A stretch of DNA of 26,547 bases from Zeimonas sp964538505 (lineage in GTDB: Bacteria > Pseudomonadota > Gammaproteobacteria > Burkholderiales > Burkholderiaceae_E), in the NCBI GenBank assembly GCA_964538505.1, contig CAZIDY010000040.1:1-26547 (forward strand), written 5' to 3'. Within the stretch, counting starts at the first letter, position 1. Each line of letters starts with the position of its first letter. This document shows positions 1 through 9,046 of the stretch, one piece after another. The notes beneath the pieces are model-generated. The model searched no databases. It saw nothing but the letters and a program-made list of their open reading frames with translations, and was not told the origin of the DNA. Both the position numbers and the translations under genes were made by a program.

Positions 1-830
1 GCGGCCTTCGAGCCGAGCGTGTTCGCTTCGCGGTTCAGTTCCTGCAGCAGGAAGTCGAGCCGCTTGCCGACGGGGCCCGTGCCGTGCAGCACGCGGCGCA
101 GCTCGACGACGTGCGCCTGCAGTCGGCCGATCTCTTCGGCGATGTCGATGCGCAGCCCGTAGGCGGCGACTTCCTGGCGTACGCGCGCCATCGTTTCCTC
201 TACGGGAATCGCGGTGCCGGTCTGCTCGAGCGCTTCGCGAAGCCGTTCGACGAGCTTGTGCTGCCACGCTTCGACGAGCTCGGGGCCGCGGGCCGTGAGC
301 GGCGCGACGATCGCATCGATGCCGTCGGCGCGCTCGAGGATGAAGGCGACGAGCTTGCCGCCTTCGCGGGTGCGGCTCGTGGTCAGCTCCACCACTGCGT
401 CGCGTGCACCGGCGAGAACCTCCGCGTTCAGGTCGACGCTCGCGGCGTCGTCGGCGACGACGCCGGGCCAGCGCAGCGCGTCCATGATGGAGGGAGACGC
501 GGCGTGGGGCATCGTCCTGGCGACCTGCTGCGACAGTTCGGCGAAGCGCCGGAGCGCCCGTTCGTCGATACGCACCGACCGTTCGTCGTCGGTCGAGCCG
601 GGTCGCAGTGCAAGGCGGCATTCGAGCTTGCCGCGCTGCACCGACGCGGTGAGCAGTTCGCGCAGCGCGGGCTCTGCAGCGCGCAGTTCGTCGGGTGCGC
701 GCACGACGAGATCGAGGAAACGCGCATTGACGCTGCGCAGCTCGACGACGAGCTGGCCGGCCGGGGTGTTGCGCACCGACTGCGCATAACCGGTCATGCT
801 CTGGATCGGGCGCCGTTCGGCGGATCGCAT
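1..830 (-). CDS. yicC: YicC family endoribonuclease, C-terminal end cut by window edge
   Basis: YicC proteins are conserved stress-related endoribonucleases that act on RNA in the cytoplasm. The reverse-strand translation shows the family N-terminal signature PIQSMTGYAQ and the C-terminal block GKRLDFLLQELNREANTLGS. About 276 residues are visible against a usual length near 290-300, so only the last one or two dozen residues lie beyond base 1. I chose the ATG at 830 because it keeps the residues that precede SMTGYA in the family. An ATG at 797 would begin at MTGYA itself. Neither has a strong Shine-Dalgarno sequence. The gene is divergent from the kinase operon with a 75-bp gap. The family call is firm; the start is less certain. 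Confidence 0.9.
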   Translation of the reverse strand, partial: MRSAERRPIQSMTGYAQSVRNTPAGQLVVELRSVNARFLDLVVRAPDELRAAEPALRELLTASVQRGKLECRLALRPGSTDDERSVRIDERALRRFAELSQQVARTMPHAASPSIMDALRWPGVVADDAASVDLNAEVLAGARDAVVELTTSRTREGGKLVAFILERADGIDAIVAPLTARGPELVEAWQHKLVERLREALEQTGTAIPVEETMARVRQEVAAYGLRIDIAEEIGRLQAHVVELRRVLHGTGPVGKRLDFLLQELNREANTLGSKA

Positions 831-905
831 GGATGGGCTGCCAAATTCGTGAGGGGAAGCAACTAGAATGGGCAAGCCCGATCGCCGACGAGTTCTCATC
901 GACAG

Positions 906-1910
906 ATGGCCAGCCAGACCAACGCGCCGTTGCCCGATGGGCTTGAAGTCGGCGGGTACCGCATTGTAAGGAAGATCTCCAGCGGCGGATTCTCGATCGT
1001 CTACCTCGCCACGGACGACAGCGGCGTGCAGTACGCGATCAAGGAGTATCTGCCGAGCTCGCTCGTGCAGCGTGCGAGCGGCGAGCTCGAGCCGCATGTC
1101 GCAGAGGCGAGCGAGCCTACGTTCCTGAACGGCCTGCGCTGCTTCTTCGAGGAAGGTCGCGCGCTGGCGCGCATCTTCCATCCGAACGTCGTGCGCGTCG
1201 TGAATTTCTTTCGCGCGAACGGCACCGTCTACCTGGTGATGGCCTACGAGCGCGGGCGCAGCCTGCAGGAACTGGTGCTGCGGCATCGCGGTCGACACTC
1301 GGGCCGCACGCTCGCCGAGCGGCATGTGCTGCGCGTCTTTCACCTGACGATGAACGGCTTGCGCGAGGTGCATGCCAATCGTCTGCTGCACCTTGACCTG
1401 AAGCCTGCGAACATCTACCTGCGTCTCGACGGCACGCCGCTGCTGCTCGATTTCGGCGCCGCGCGGCGCGCGCTCGACGTGCAGCCGCACAAGCTCTTTC
1501 CGATGTACACGCCCGGCTTCGCCGCACCGGAGCTGTATCGGCGCAATCAGCAGCTGGGGCCGTGGACCGACGTCTACGGCATTGGTGCCAGCCTGTTCGG
1601 CTGCATGGCGGGGCATCCACCGCAGCCCGCCGACCAGCGCGAGCTCGAGGACAAGGTGCCGGCTGCGCTCGATGCGATGAGCGGGGCGTATTCGCGCGCA
1701 CTGCTCGACCTGGTCGCCTGGTGCCTGAAGCTCGATGCGCTCGAGCGTCCGCAGAGCGTGTTCGCACTGCAGCGCGCGATGCGCGACATCGCTGCACCGC
1801 TCGACGATGCCGAGCGGCCGCCGAGCACGGTCGGCCGCTGGCTCGATACGCTGACCGGTCGCGCGCCCGGGCGCCGGCGCAGCGGCGAAGGCGTGACGTC
1901 GCCCGGCTGA
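906..1910 (+). CDS. Hanks-type serine/threonine protein kinase
   Basis: This 334-residue cytoplasmic kinase should transfer phosphate from ATP to Ser/Thr residues of target proteins. The kinase core spans roughly residues 18-285. It has a glycine-rich loop (ISSGGFSIVY, 24-33), the ATP-anchoring Lys46 in AIKEYLP, the catalytic loop HLDLKPAN with Asp164 and Asn169, the DFG aspartate Asp182, and an APELY segment after the activation loop. The tail is short and basic; no transmembrane or PASTA segment is visible. A PP2C phosphatase starts 14 bp downstream, so the two probably form a reversible phosphorylation pair. A TAGAAT hexamer at 864-869 could be a -10 element, but no convincing -35 was seen. 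The substrate is unknown. Confidence 0.92.
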   Translation: MASQTNAPLPDGLEVGGYRIVRKISSGGFSIVYLATDDSGVQYAIKEYLPSSLVQRASGELEPHVAEASEPTFLNGLRCFFEEGRALARIFHPNVVRVVNFFRANGTVYLVMAYERGRSLQELVLRHRGRHSGRTLAERHVLRVFHLTMNGLREVHANRLLHLDLKPANIYLRLDGTPLLLDFGAARRALDVQPHKLFPMYTPGFAAPELYRRNQQLGPWTDVYGIGASLFGCMAGHPPQPADQRELEDKVPAALDAMSGAYSRALLDLVAWCLKLDALERPQSVFALQRAMRDIAAPLDDAERPPSTVGRWLDTLTGRAPGRRRSGEGVTSPG

Positions 1911-1924
1911 CGCGAGGAGAGGCC

Positions 1925-2836
1925 ATGCGCTTTTCGATCTACCAGGACACGCTGTGCGGCGCACGTGCGTCGAACCAGGACCGCATGGGCTACTGCTTCA
2001 CGCGCGAGAGCCTGCTGATGATCGTCGCCGACGGCATGGGCGGACACCTGTACGGCGAGATCGCTGCGCACCTGGCGCTGCAGGCGGCAGCGGCGTGTTT
2101 CCAGTCCGATGCGCGTCCGTTGCTCGCTGACCCGCCGGCCTTTCTCGATCGCGCACTGCGCCACGCGCATCACGAGATCCTTCGTCACCAGACGGTGCAC
2201 GAACTGTCCGAGGCGCCGCGCACGACGATCGTTGCCTGCGTCGTGCAGCAGGGGCGCGCCTGGTGGGCGCACGCCGGCGATTCGCGCCTGTACTGGCTGC
2301 GCGACGGGCGCCTGCTCGCGCGCACGCGCGACCACTCGAAGGTGCAGAACCTGATCGACCTCGGGCAGATCGACGCAGCCGAGGGCGACACGCACCCGGA
2401 GCGCAACAAGGTGCTGAACTGCCTGGGCTCGCCTTTCGAGCCCACGGTCGATCTCGGCGGTGACGTCGTGTTGAAGCCGGGCGACACGCTGATGCTGTGC
2501 TCCGACGGCGTCTGGTCGGCGCTGACGGAGCCTGCGCTCGTTGCGCAACTGTCGGCCGACACCGTGCTTGCCTCGGTGCCGCAGCTGGTGCGCGCAGCGG
2601 TCGACGAGGCCGGTGCGATGGCCGACAACGCGACGGCGCTGGCGATGACCTGGGGTGATGCGCCCGACAGCGGCGCGGTGCTTTCCTCCGACGATGTGCC
2701 CGACGGCGCGATCACGACCACGATCGCCGTAGGCCAGCTCGAAGGCGCGTCGCCTGCCGAGGCGATGAGCGAAGACGAGATCGAGCGTACGATCCGGGAG
2801 ATTCGCGAGGCGATCTCGCGCACCGGAGGGAGTTGA
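1925..2836 (+). CDS. PP2C-family serine/threonine protein phosphatase
   Basis: This 303-residue metal-dependent phosphatase probably reverses the action of the kinase just upstream. Family motifs occur in order: NQDRMGYCF near the N-terminus, VADGMGGHLYGE with metal-binding aspartate, HAGDSRLYWLRDG, DHSKVQNLIDLG, LCSDGVWSAL and ADNATALAMTW with the last metal ligand. The reading frame stays open far upstream through the kinase gene. I chose ATG 1925 because homology begins there and GAGGAGAGG lies just before it. After the catalytic domain there is a tail of about 60 residues rich in acidic and small residues. The stop overlaps the rph start as TGATG, so translation is probably coupled. Confidence 0.92.
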   Translation: MRFSIYQDTLCGARASNQDRMGYCFTRESLLMIVADGMGGHLYGEIAAHLALQAAAACFQSDARPLLADPPAFLDRALRHAHHEILRHQTVHELSEAPRTTIVACVVQQGRAWWAHAGDSRLYWLRDGRLLARTRDHSKVQNLIDLGQIDAAEGDTHPERNKVLNCLGSPFEPTVDLGGDVVLKPGDTLMLCSDGVWSALTEPALVAQLSADTVLASVPQLVRAAVDEAGAMADNATALAMTWGDAPDSGAVLSSDDVPDGAITTTIAVGQLEGASPAEAMSEDEIERTIREIREAISRTGGS

Positions 2837-3558
2837 TGTCGATTCGTCCGAGCGGGCGTGCAGCCGATGCGCTGCGAGCCGTCCGCCTCGAACGCGGTTT
2901 CACGAAACACGCAGAAGGTTCGGTGCTCGTCGCATTCGGCGACACGCGTGTGCTGTGCACTGCGAGTGTCGAGAACAAGGTTCCGCCGTTCCTGCGCGGT
3001 GCCGGCCGCGGCTGGCTCACCGCCGAGTACGGGATGCTGCCGCGTTCGACGCACACGCGCAGCGATCGCGAAGCCGCACGCGGCAAACAGAGCGGACGCA
3101 CGCAGGAGATCCAGCGCCTGATCGGGCGCAGCCTGCGCGCGGTGTTCGATCTCGAGCGACTCGGCGAGCGCACGATCACGCTCGATTGCGACGTGCTGCA
3201 GGCCGACGGCGGCACGCGCACCGCGGCGATCACCGGCGCATTCGTCGCCGCACACGATGCCATCGGGCGGTTGCTCGCAAGCGGCGAGATCGACGCGAGC
3301 CCGGTGCGCGACTTCGTTGCGGCCGTTTCGGTCGGAATCTTCGAGAACACGCCGGTGCTCGATCTCGATTACGCCGAGGATTCGACCTGTGACACCGACC
3401 TGAACGTCGTCATGACCGGCGCCGGCGGTTTCGTAGAGGTGCAGGGTACGGCCGAGGGCGAGCCTTTCACGCGCGCGCAGATGGACGCGCTGCTCGAGCT
3501 GGCCGGCACCGGTATCGGCCGCCTGGTCGAGCTGCAGAGGGCGGCGCTCGCGGGATGA
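2836..3558 (+). CDS. rph: Ribonuclease PH
   Basis: RNase PH is a phosphate-dependent 3'-5' exoribonuclease that trims the 3' ends of tRNA precursors and works as a hexamer. The 240-residue product matches the usual length of about 240. Recognisable blocks are RPSGRAADALRAV, the RGxGRGWLTAEYGMLP segment, RTQEIQRLIGRSLRAV, TLDCDVLQADGGTRTAAITG, and the C-terminal VEVQGTAEGEPF. The ATG at 2836 overlaps the phosphatase stop by one base, and GGAGGG lies at 2825-2830. A TTG at 2833 is in frame but adds only one residue and is less likely. rdgB follows 13 bp later, an arrangement common in proteobacteria. Confidence 0.97.
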   Translation: MSIRPSGRAADALRAVRLERGFTKHAEGSVLVAFGDTRVLCTASVENKVPPFLRGAGRGWLTAEYGMLPRSTHTRSDREAARGKQSGRTQEIQRLIGRSLRAVFDLERLGERTITLDCDVLQADGGTRTAAITGAFVAAHDAIGRLLASGEIDASPVRDFVAAVSVGIFENTPVLDLDYAEDSTCDTDLNVVMTGAGGFVEVQGTAEGEPFTRAQMDALLELAGTGIGRLVELQRAALAG

Positions 3559-3571
3559 AGGAGAGGGTGCG

Positions 3572-4207
3572 ATGAAGCTCGATCGCATCGTTCTCGCGTC
3601 GGGCAATGCCGGCAAGCTGGCCGAGATGACGCAGCTGCTCGCGCCGCTGGGCGTCACCGTGCAGGCGCAGGCGGCGCTCGGCGTCACCGAGGCCGAGGAG
3701 CCGCACTCCACGTTCATCGAGAACGCGCTGGTCAAGGCGCGTCGCGCGAGCCGGCTCACCGGGCTGCCGGCGATTGCCGACGATTCGGGCCTGTGCGTCG
3801 ACGCGCTCGGCGGGCGCCCCGGCGTGCTCTCCGCGCGCTGGGCGTCGGCCGGCGAGAACGACGGCATCGAGAGCGACCGCGAGGGGCGCGATCGTGCGAA
3901 CAACGCGAAGCTCGTGCGCGAGCTGGCCGGCCTGCGCGACCGCCGTGCGCATTTCTACTGCGTGCTCGTGCTGCTGCGTGCGGCCGACGACCCGCAGCCG
4001 ATCGTTGCCGACGCGAGCTGGCGAGGCGAGGTGATCGACCTGCCGCGCGGTGATGGCGGCTTCGGCTACGACCCGCACCTGTTGATTCCGTCGCTCGGTC
4101 GCACCGTGGCCGAGCTCGATACTGCGACGAAGAACCGCCTGAGCCATCGCGGGCGTGCGATGCAGGCGCTGATCGATCGGCTGCGCGGGATGGGCGCAGG
4201 CGGGTGA
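3572..4207 (+). CDS. rdgB: dITP/XTP pyrophosphatase (RdgB/HAM1 family)
   Basis: RdgB hydrolyses non-canonical purine triphosphates (dITP, ITP, XTP) to monophosphates, keeping them out of DNA and RNA. The 211-residue product has the N-terminal SGNAGKLAEM motif, the catalytic DDSGLCVDALGG block, FYCVLVLLR, and the C-terminal GGFGYDPHLLIP and LSHRGRAM signatures. The ATG at 3572 follows AAGGAGAGGG at good spacing. The last four bases overlap the GTG start of hemW, so the two are probably translationally coupled. Nothing is unusual except a slightly longer acidic insert around residues 85-105. Confidence 0.96.
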   Translation: MKLDRIVLASGNAGKLAEMTQLLAPLGVTVQAQAALGVTEAEEPHSTFIENALVKARRASRLTGLPAIADDSGLCVDALGGRPGVLSARWASAGENDGIESDREGRDRANNAKLVRELAGLRDRRAHFYCVLVLLRAADDPQPIVADASWRGEVIDLPRGDGGFGYDPHLLIPSLGRTVAELDTATKNRLSHRGRAMQALIDRLRGMGAGG

Positions 4208-5451
4208 CTGCGCCGGTGAAGCCCGATCTGCCGGGCGCGGAAACGCGCATCGCCACGATCGCGCGCCGCAGGGCGGGCGACGAGCTCTCGGGCGTGCAGT
4301 CGGCGCCGCCGTTGTCGGTGTACGTGCACCTGCCGTGGTGCATCCGGAAGTGTCCGTACTGCGATTTTAATTCGCACGCAGCGCTCGACGGAGACGGCGT
4401 GCCCGAGCGACGCTATCTCGATGCGCTGCGCGCCGATCTCGAGGCTGCGCTGCCGCAGGTCTGGGGGCGCACGGTACAGACGATCTTCATCGGCGGAGGC
4501 ACGCCGAGCCTGTTCTCGCCCGAGGCGATCGACGAGCTGCTGACGATGCTGCGCACGTTGCTGCAGGTTACGCCGGCGGCCGAGGTCACGATGGAGGCGA
4601 ACCCGGGCACCTTCGAGGCCGAGCGCTTCCGCGCCTTCGCCGGGGCGGGCGTCACGCGACTGTCGATCGGCGTGCAGAGCTTCTCCGACGCGATGCTGTC
4701 GCGGATCGGCCGCGTGCACGACGCTGCGCAGGCACGGCGCGCGATCGAGACGGCGGCGAAACACTTCGACAGCTGGAACATCGACCTGATGTACGCGCTT
4801 CCTGGACAGTCGGAAGACGCCTTGCGCGCCGACCTGCGCGAGGCGCTGTCGTTCTCGCCGCCGCATCTGTCGTATTACCACCTGACGCTCGAACCGAACA
4901 CGGCCTTCGCGATGCGACCGCCCGTGCTGCCTGACGAGGACGCGGCGAGCGCGATGCAGGCGATGATCGAGGAGGCGGCGCAGCGCGCCGGCTTGCAGCA
5001 GTACGAGGTCTCGGCCTACGCGCGCGCGCGGCATCGCTGCGCGCACAACCTGAACTACTGGCAGTTCGGCGACTATCTCGGGCTTGGTGCCGGTGCGCAC
5101 GGCAAGCTGTCGTTCCAGGATCGGATCGTGCGCGACGAGCGCGTGCGAAATCCACGCGAGTACATGCGCGCGGCGCTCGGCGAGAGCACGAAAGGGCCGA
5201 TCGCGTCTTCGCGGTCGGTGCCGGCGCGCGAGCTGCCTTTCGAGTTCATGCTGAACGCGTTGCGGCTCGTCGACGGCGTTTCGGCGGCGTGGTTCGTCGA
5301 GCGCACCGGCGTATCGACGCTGGCGATCGCCGATACCGTGCAACGCGCCGTGGAGCGCGGGCTGCTCGAGCCCGACCCAACCGTCTATCGGGCGACGCCG
5401 CTCGGCGCACGCTTCCTGAACGATCTGCAGCAGATGTTCCTGCCCGAGTGA
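4204..5451 (+). CDS. hemW: Radical SAM heme chaperone HemW
   Basis: HemW is a radical-SAM relative of coproporphyrinogen dehydrogenase that binds heme and delivers it to client proteins; it was often annotated as HemN. The 415-residue product shows the 4Fe-4S cluster motif CxxxCxxC in HLPWCIRKCPYCDFNSH at about residues 45-60. Further family blocks are IFIGGGTPSLFSPE, EANPGTFE, RLSIGVQSFSD, WNIDLMYALPGQ and LSYYHLTLEPNTAF. The GTG at 4204 overlaps the rdgB stop, which suits translational coupling and leaves an N-terminal extension of about 37 residues, as seen in related betaproteobacteria. Confidence 0.95.
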   Translation: MTAPVKPDLPGAETRIATIARRRAGDELSGVQSAPPLSVYVHLPWCIRKCPYCDFNSHAALDGDGVPERRYLDALRADLEAALPQVWGRTVQTIFIGGGTPSLFSPEAIDELLTMLRTLLQVTPAAEVTMEANPGTFEAERFRAFAGAGVTRLSIGVQSFSDAMLSRIGRVHDAAQARRAIETAAKHFDSWNIDLMYALPGQSEDALRADLREALSFSPPHLSYYHLTLEPNTAFAMRPPVLPDEDAASAMQAMIEEAAQRAGLQQYEVSAYARARHRCAHNLNYWQFGDYLGLGAGAHGKLSFQDRIVRDERVRNPREYMRAALGESTKGPIASSRSVPARELPFEFMLNALRLVDGVSAAWFVERTGVSTLAIADTVQRAVERGLLEPDPTVYRATPLGARFLNDLQQMFLPE

Positions 5452-5481
5452 GCAGGCGCTGAACGAAATAAAGGAGGAGAC

Positions 5482-7161
5482 ATGGACACGATCCAGACGA
5501 CGATGATGCCGATGCCGCTGTCGCTGAACCGGCTGCTCGAGCACGCGGGCCGGCTCTTTCCCGAGCAGGAGATCGTGTCGCGGCTGCCGGACAAATCGCT
5601 GCGTCGGCACAGCTACGCGCAGTGGTACGCGCGCACGCGCGCACTGGCGGCGGCGCTGCAGAAGCTGGGCCTGCGCCGCGGCGAGCGCGTCGCCACGCTG
5701 TGCTGGAATCATCATGCGCACCTCGAGGCGTACTTCGGCATCCCGGCGGCGGGCGGCGTGATGCACACGCTGAACCTGCGTCTTGCGCCCGACGACCTCG
5801 GCTGGATCGCACACCACGCGAACGACCGCTTCCTGATCGTCGACGACACGCTGCTGCCGCTGTACGAGCGCTTCGCGTCGCTGCATCGCTTCGAGCGCGT
5901 GATCGTGTTTCCGTTCTCCGGCGCGCCGGTCGAGGAGCGGGAAGGCGACCCGGAAGAAGGTGTTGCGCCGATCGACGACTACGAGCGGCTGCTCGCGCGG
6001 GCGAATCCGGACTTCGACTACGTGGCGCACGACGAGAACGACCCGGTGGCGATGTGCTACACGTCGGGCACGACCGGCCGGCCGAAGGGTGTCGTCTACT
6101 CGCATCGTTCCACCGTGCTGCATTCGCTCAACTGCGCGCTGCCCGATTACGTCGCGCTGTCGGCCAACGACGTCGTGCTGCCGGTCACGCCGATGTTTCA
6201 CGCGAACTCGTGGGGCATCCCGTACAGCGCGGTGATGCTCGGCGCGAAGCTCGTGTTTCCCGGGCCGCACCTGCACCCGGACGATCTGCTCGACCTGATG
6301 CAGTTCGAGCCGCCGACGCTGGCGCTCGGCGTGCCGACGATCTGGCTCGCGCTGATCCAGGCCTTCGAGGCGAATCCCGGTCGCTGGAAGCTGCCCGAAG
6401 GCATGCGCAGCATGGTCGGCGGCGCGGCGGTCCCCGAGTCGCTGATCCGCGCGTTCGCGCGCAACGGCGTACGGATCGCGCAGGGCTGGGGGATGACCGA
6501 GACCTCCCCGATGGTCTCGCTGTTCTTCGAGAAACCCGAGCTGCGCGGAAAGACGAGCGAAGACGAATGGTTCGCGCGCAAGGCCATGTGCGGGATCACG
6601 ACGCCGCTCGTCGAGGTTCGCATCATGGGCGACGGGGGCGTTGCCGAATGGAACGGCCACGATATCGGCGAGCTGCAGGTGCGTGGCCCGTTCATCACCG
6701 GCGCGTACCACGACGAGCCGCGCAGCCCCGACAGGTTCACCGAAGACGGCTGGCTGCGCACGGGCGACGTCGCGTCGATCGATCCGCACGGCTACATCCG
6801 CATCACCGATCGCACGAAGGACCTGATCAAGTCGGGCGGCGAATGGATCAGCTCGGTCGATCTGGAGAACGCGATCATGGCGCACCCGGCGGTGGCCGAG
6901 GCGGCCGTCATCGCGATCGCGCATCCGAAGTGGACCGAGCGGCCGCTCGCCTGCGTGGTGCTCAAGCCCGGAAAGAAGCTCGACGCGCACGAGCTGCGCG
7001 AATTCCTCGCGCCGAAGTGCGCGCGCTGGCAGTTGCCCGACGCGATCGAGTTCGTCGACGAGATCCCGCGCACGTCGACCGGCAAGTTCTGGAAGGTGAA
7101 GCTGCGCGAGCGTTACGCCGACTGGAGCTGGCCGAAGGACGCGGTGACGCCCGACGCCTGA
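5482..7161 (+). CDS. AMP-forming acyl-CoA ligase (long-chain or DmdB-like)
   Basis: This 559-residue enzyme belongs to the ANL superfamily. It should activate a carboxylic acid with ATP to an acyl-adenylate and then to the CoA thioester. Motifs in order are the P-loop YTSGTTGRPKGVVYSH (about 194-209), MFHANSWGIPY, GWGMTETSPMVS, GELQVRGPFITGAY, DGWLRTGDVASID, DRTKDLIKSGGEWISS, and the C-terminal lysine in PRTSTGKFWKVKLRE. The pattern resembles proteins annotated as long-chain fatty-acid or 3-(methylthio)propionyl-CoA ligase; the substrate cannot be read from sequence. A strong AAGGAGGAGA site precedes the ATG. It lies 30 bp after hemW on the same strand and ends convergent with the next gene. 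Confidence 0.93.
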   Translation: MDTIQTTMMPMPLSLNRLLEHAGRLFPEQEIVSRLPDKSLRRHSYAQWYARTRALAAALQKLGLRRGERVATLCWNHHAHLEAYFGIPAAGGVMHTLNLRLAPDDLGWIAHHANDRFLIVDDTLLPLYERFASLHRFERVIVFPFSGAPVEEREGDPEEGVAPIDDYERLLARANPDFDYVAHDENDPVAMCYTSGTTGRPKGVVYSHRSTVLHSLNCALPDYVALSANDVVLPVTPMFHANSWGIPYSAVMLGAKLVFPGPHLHPDDLLDLMQFEPPTLALGVPTIWLALIQAFEANPGRWKLPEGMRSMVGGAAVPESLIRAFARNGVRIAQGWGMTETSPMVSLFFEKPELRGKTSEDEWFARKAMCGITTPLVEVRIMGDGGVAEWNGHDIGELQVRGPFITGAYHDEPRSPDRFTEDGWLRTGDVASIDPHGYIRITDRTKDLIKSGGEWISSVDLENAIMAHPAVAEAAVIAIAHPKWTERPLACVVLKPGKKLDAHELREFLAPKCARWQLPDAIEFVDEIPRTSTGKFWKVKLRERYADWSWPKDAVTPDA

Positions 7162-7162
7162 G

Positions 7163-7213
7163 CCCGGCGGCTGGCGCCGGACGTCGTGCGCCTGGCGCCT
7201 GCCGGGAGCCGCC
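7163..7213. terminator. GC-rich nested inverted repeat between convergent genes
   Basis: The short gap between two convergent stop codons is almost entirely self-complementary. GGCGGCT at 7166-7172 pairs with AGCCGCC at 7207-7213, and two copies of the self-complementary GGCGCC lie inside at 7173-7178 and 7194-7199. There is no T-tract on either side, so this is a structural candidate for a shared bidirectional transcript end, not a textbook terminator. Confidence 0.35.
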
Positions 7214-7214
7214 G

Positions 7215-8981
7215 CTATTTCTTCCAGTGCCCCACTGCTTCGGTGAGGAACGGTCCGCAGATCGCCGCGTTGATCTTGCAGTCGAGCAGCACCGGACCTT
7301 CGTCGCGCGAGCGCAGCAGCGGCGCCGCTTCGCGCAGCTGCTCGAGCGTGCGGATCGTGGCCGTGCGAAAGCCGAAGGCCTCGGCGACCGGCGCGTAGTC
7401 GACATCCGGAAACACCGCCTGCGCGACCGGCATGTTCTGCAGGCGCAGGTAGTGCATCTCGGCGCCGTAGGCGCAGTCGTTCATCACGACGATGACGAGC
7501 GGGATGTCCTCGCGCACGGCGGTCTCGAGCTCGCCGAGCGACATCAGCAGCCCGCCGTCGCCGATCATCAGCACCGTCGTCGAATCGGGGCGCGCCTTTG
7601 CGAAGCCCATCGCCGTGCCGAAGGCCATTCCCACCGAGAAGAAGTCCCACGCCGTCTTCAGCCGATCGGGGCCCTGCACCGGCAGATAGGGCAGCACCTG
7701 CACGAAGTTGCCCGAGTCGTAGACGAGGTTGCGATCGGGCGGCAGCAGCCGGTCGAGCTCGAGCGCGAGTGCACGCGGATCGACGGTGCGCGGCGTGTGC
7801 TCGGGCTTGAACTCGTCGGCCAGGTCGAAGTGCGCAAGCCTCAGCCGGTTGTCTTCGTTGTGCAGGGGCTTGTCTTCGGGGCTGCGCTCGGGCAGCGCTT
7901 CGAGCAGCTGCTCGGCAACGGCACGTACGTCGCCGACCACGCCCACGTCCGCCGGTCCCCAGCGGCCGATGTGAGCGCGGATATGGTCGATGTGAACGAC
8001 CGGAGCGCCCGCCGGGAGCGCAGCGCCTGCACTCGTCGTGCGCTGGTTGAAGCTCGCGCCGAAGACGACGACGCAGTCGGCCTCGTCCATCAGGCGTCGG
8101 CCCGCCGAGTGCGAGAACGAGCCAATGATGCCGACGTGAAAGGGATGGTCGCGAAACAGGTCCTTGGCCTTTAGCGACGTGGCGAGCACCGCGCCGACGC
8201 GGTCGGCGAGGCGCTCGATCGCGTCGCGCGCGCCCGCGTGGTGGGCGCCGACGCCGCAGACGAAGAGTGGCTTGCGACTGCGCTGCAGCACCGCGACCGC
8301 AGCATCGATCGATCCGCGCGACGCCCCGAGGGCATGGATCGATGCGCTCGCCACGTGGCTGGTGGCCTGCGGAGTGTCGCGGGCGGTGCTCGAGCCGGCG
8401 TCCGGTTCCGTCGCGCGATCCGCATCGATCTCGGCGCACTGCACGTCGACCGGCAGCAGCAGCGCGGCCGCTTCGCCGCGGCGCGCATGCGCAATCGCCT
8501 CGCGCAGCGTGTCGAGCGCGCTGTCGGGCGAACGCAGCACGAAGGTACGAAGACCGGCGGCGCGCAGCACCGCTTCGGCGTCGAGCGCCTTGCCGTCGGG
8601 GCCGAGCTCGTTGTTCTGTACGCCGATCGGTGCGTCGCCGAACATCAGCAGCAGCTTCGATCCGGTGCGGCTGGTGCTGACCGTGCCGTGCAGGCCGTTG
8701 GTCGTTGCCGGGCCGCGCCCGATCAGCGCCAGCCCGAGCTCGCCGGTGGCCGAGGCGAAGCCGTCGGCCATCCCGATCGCGGCGTTCTCGTGGCGGGCGG
8801 CATGGAAGGCGACGCCCATTGCGTCCAGTGTCGACGCGAGCTGCATCGTGTCGTCGCTCATCAGGCCGAAGACGGGCGTGGCGAGCGCGTGCAGTTCCTG
8901 CGCCAGGGCCTCGTAGACGGGAATGCGTCGCAGCGGGCTGCGTCGTGGACGGATCGGCTCTACCGAGGGGTTCGCGGCCAC
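7215..8981 (-). CDS. Thiamine-diphosphate-dependent enzyme, acetolactate-synthase-like
   Basis: The 588-residue product has the three-domain layout of the acetolactate synthase/benzoylformate decarboxylase family. The N-terminal pyrimidine-binding domain carries the catalytic glutamate Glu65 in AARHENAAIGMADG. A central nucleotide-fold domain follows. The C-terminal domain has the thiamine-diphosphate motif starting GDGGLLMSLGELE and ending MNDCAYGAEM. The open frame continues far upstream into the glnA region. I chose GTG 8981 because AGGGAG (8993-8988 on this strand) sits six bases before it and homology begins soon after. No regulatory-subunit gene adjoins, so biosynthetic acetolactate synthase is unlikely. 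Substrate and product are unknown; a decarboxylase or carboligase of a 2-oxo acid is the reasonable inference. Confidence 0.85.
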   Translation of the reverse strand: MAANPSVEPIRPRRSPLRRIPVYEALAQELHALATPVFGLMSDDTMQLASTLDAMGVAFHAARHENAAIGMADGFASATGELGLALIGRGPATTNGLHGTVSTSRTGSKLLLMFGDAPIGVQNNELGPDGKALDAEAVLRAAGLRTFVLRSPDSALDTLREAIAHARRGEAAALLLPVDVQCAEIDADRATEPDAGSSTARDTPQATSHVASASIHALGASRGSIDAAVAVLQRSRKPLFVCGVGAHHAGARDAIERLADRVGAVLATSLKAKDLFRDHPFHVGIIGSFSHSAGRRLMDEADCVVVFGASFNQRTTSAGAALPAGAPVVHIDHIRAHIGRWGPADVGVVGDVRAVAEQLLEALPERSPEDKPLHNEDNRLRLAHFDLADEFKPEHTPRTVDPRALALELDRLLPPDRNLVYDSGNFVQVLPYLPVQGPDRLKTAWDFFSVGMAFGTAMGFAKARPDSTTVLMIGDGGLLMSLGELETAVREDIPLVIVVMNDCAYGAEMHYLRLQNMPVAQAVFPDVDYAPVAEAFGFRTATIRTLEQLREAAPLLRSRDEGPVLLDCKINAAICGPFLTEAVGHWKK

Positions 8982-9046
8982 TGTGCACTCCCTAGAAGAT
9001 GTATGTGTAATGAATCTATCAAGACGCGAAGCTTCGACGCTCGATA

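Noticed and set aside
4066..8988. A 1640-codon open frame on the minus strand across rdgB, hemW, the acyl-CoA ligase and the thiamine-diphosphate gene
   Set aside because: It is antisense to several well-supported genes, is Arg-rich and low in complexity, and shows no family motif; high GC explains the lack of stops.
9027..9036. Palindrome CGAAGCTTCG in the glnA upstream region
   Set aside because: Only 10 bp with no matching extension or repeat; could be chance.
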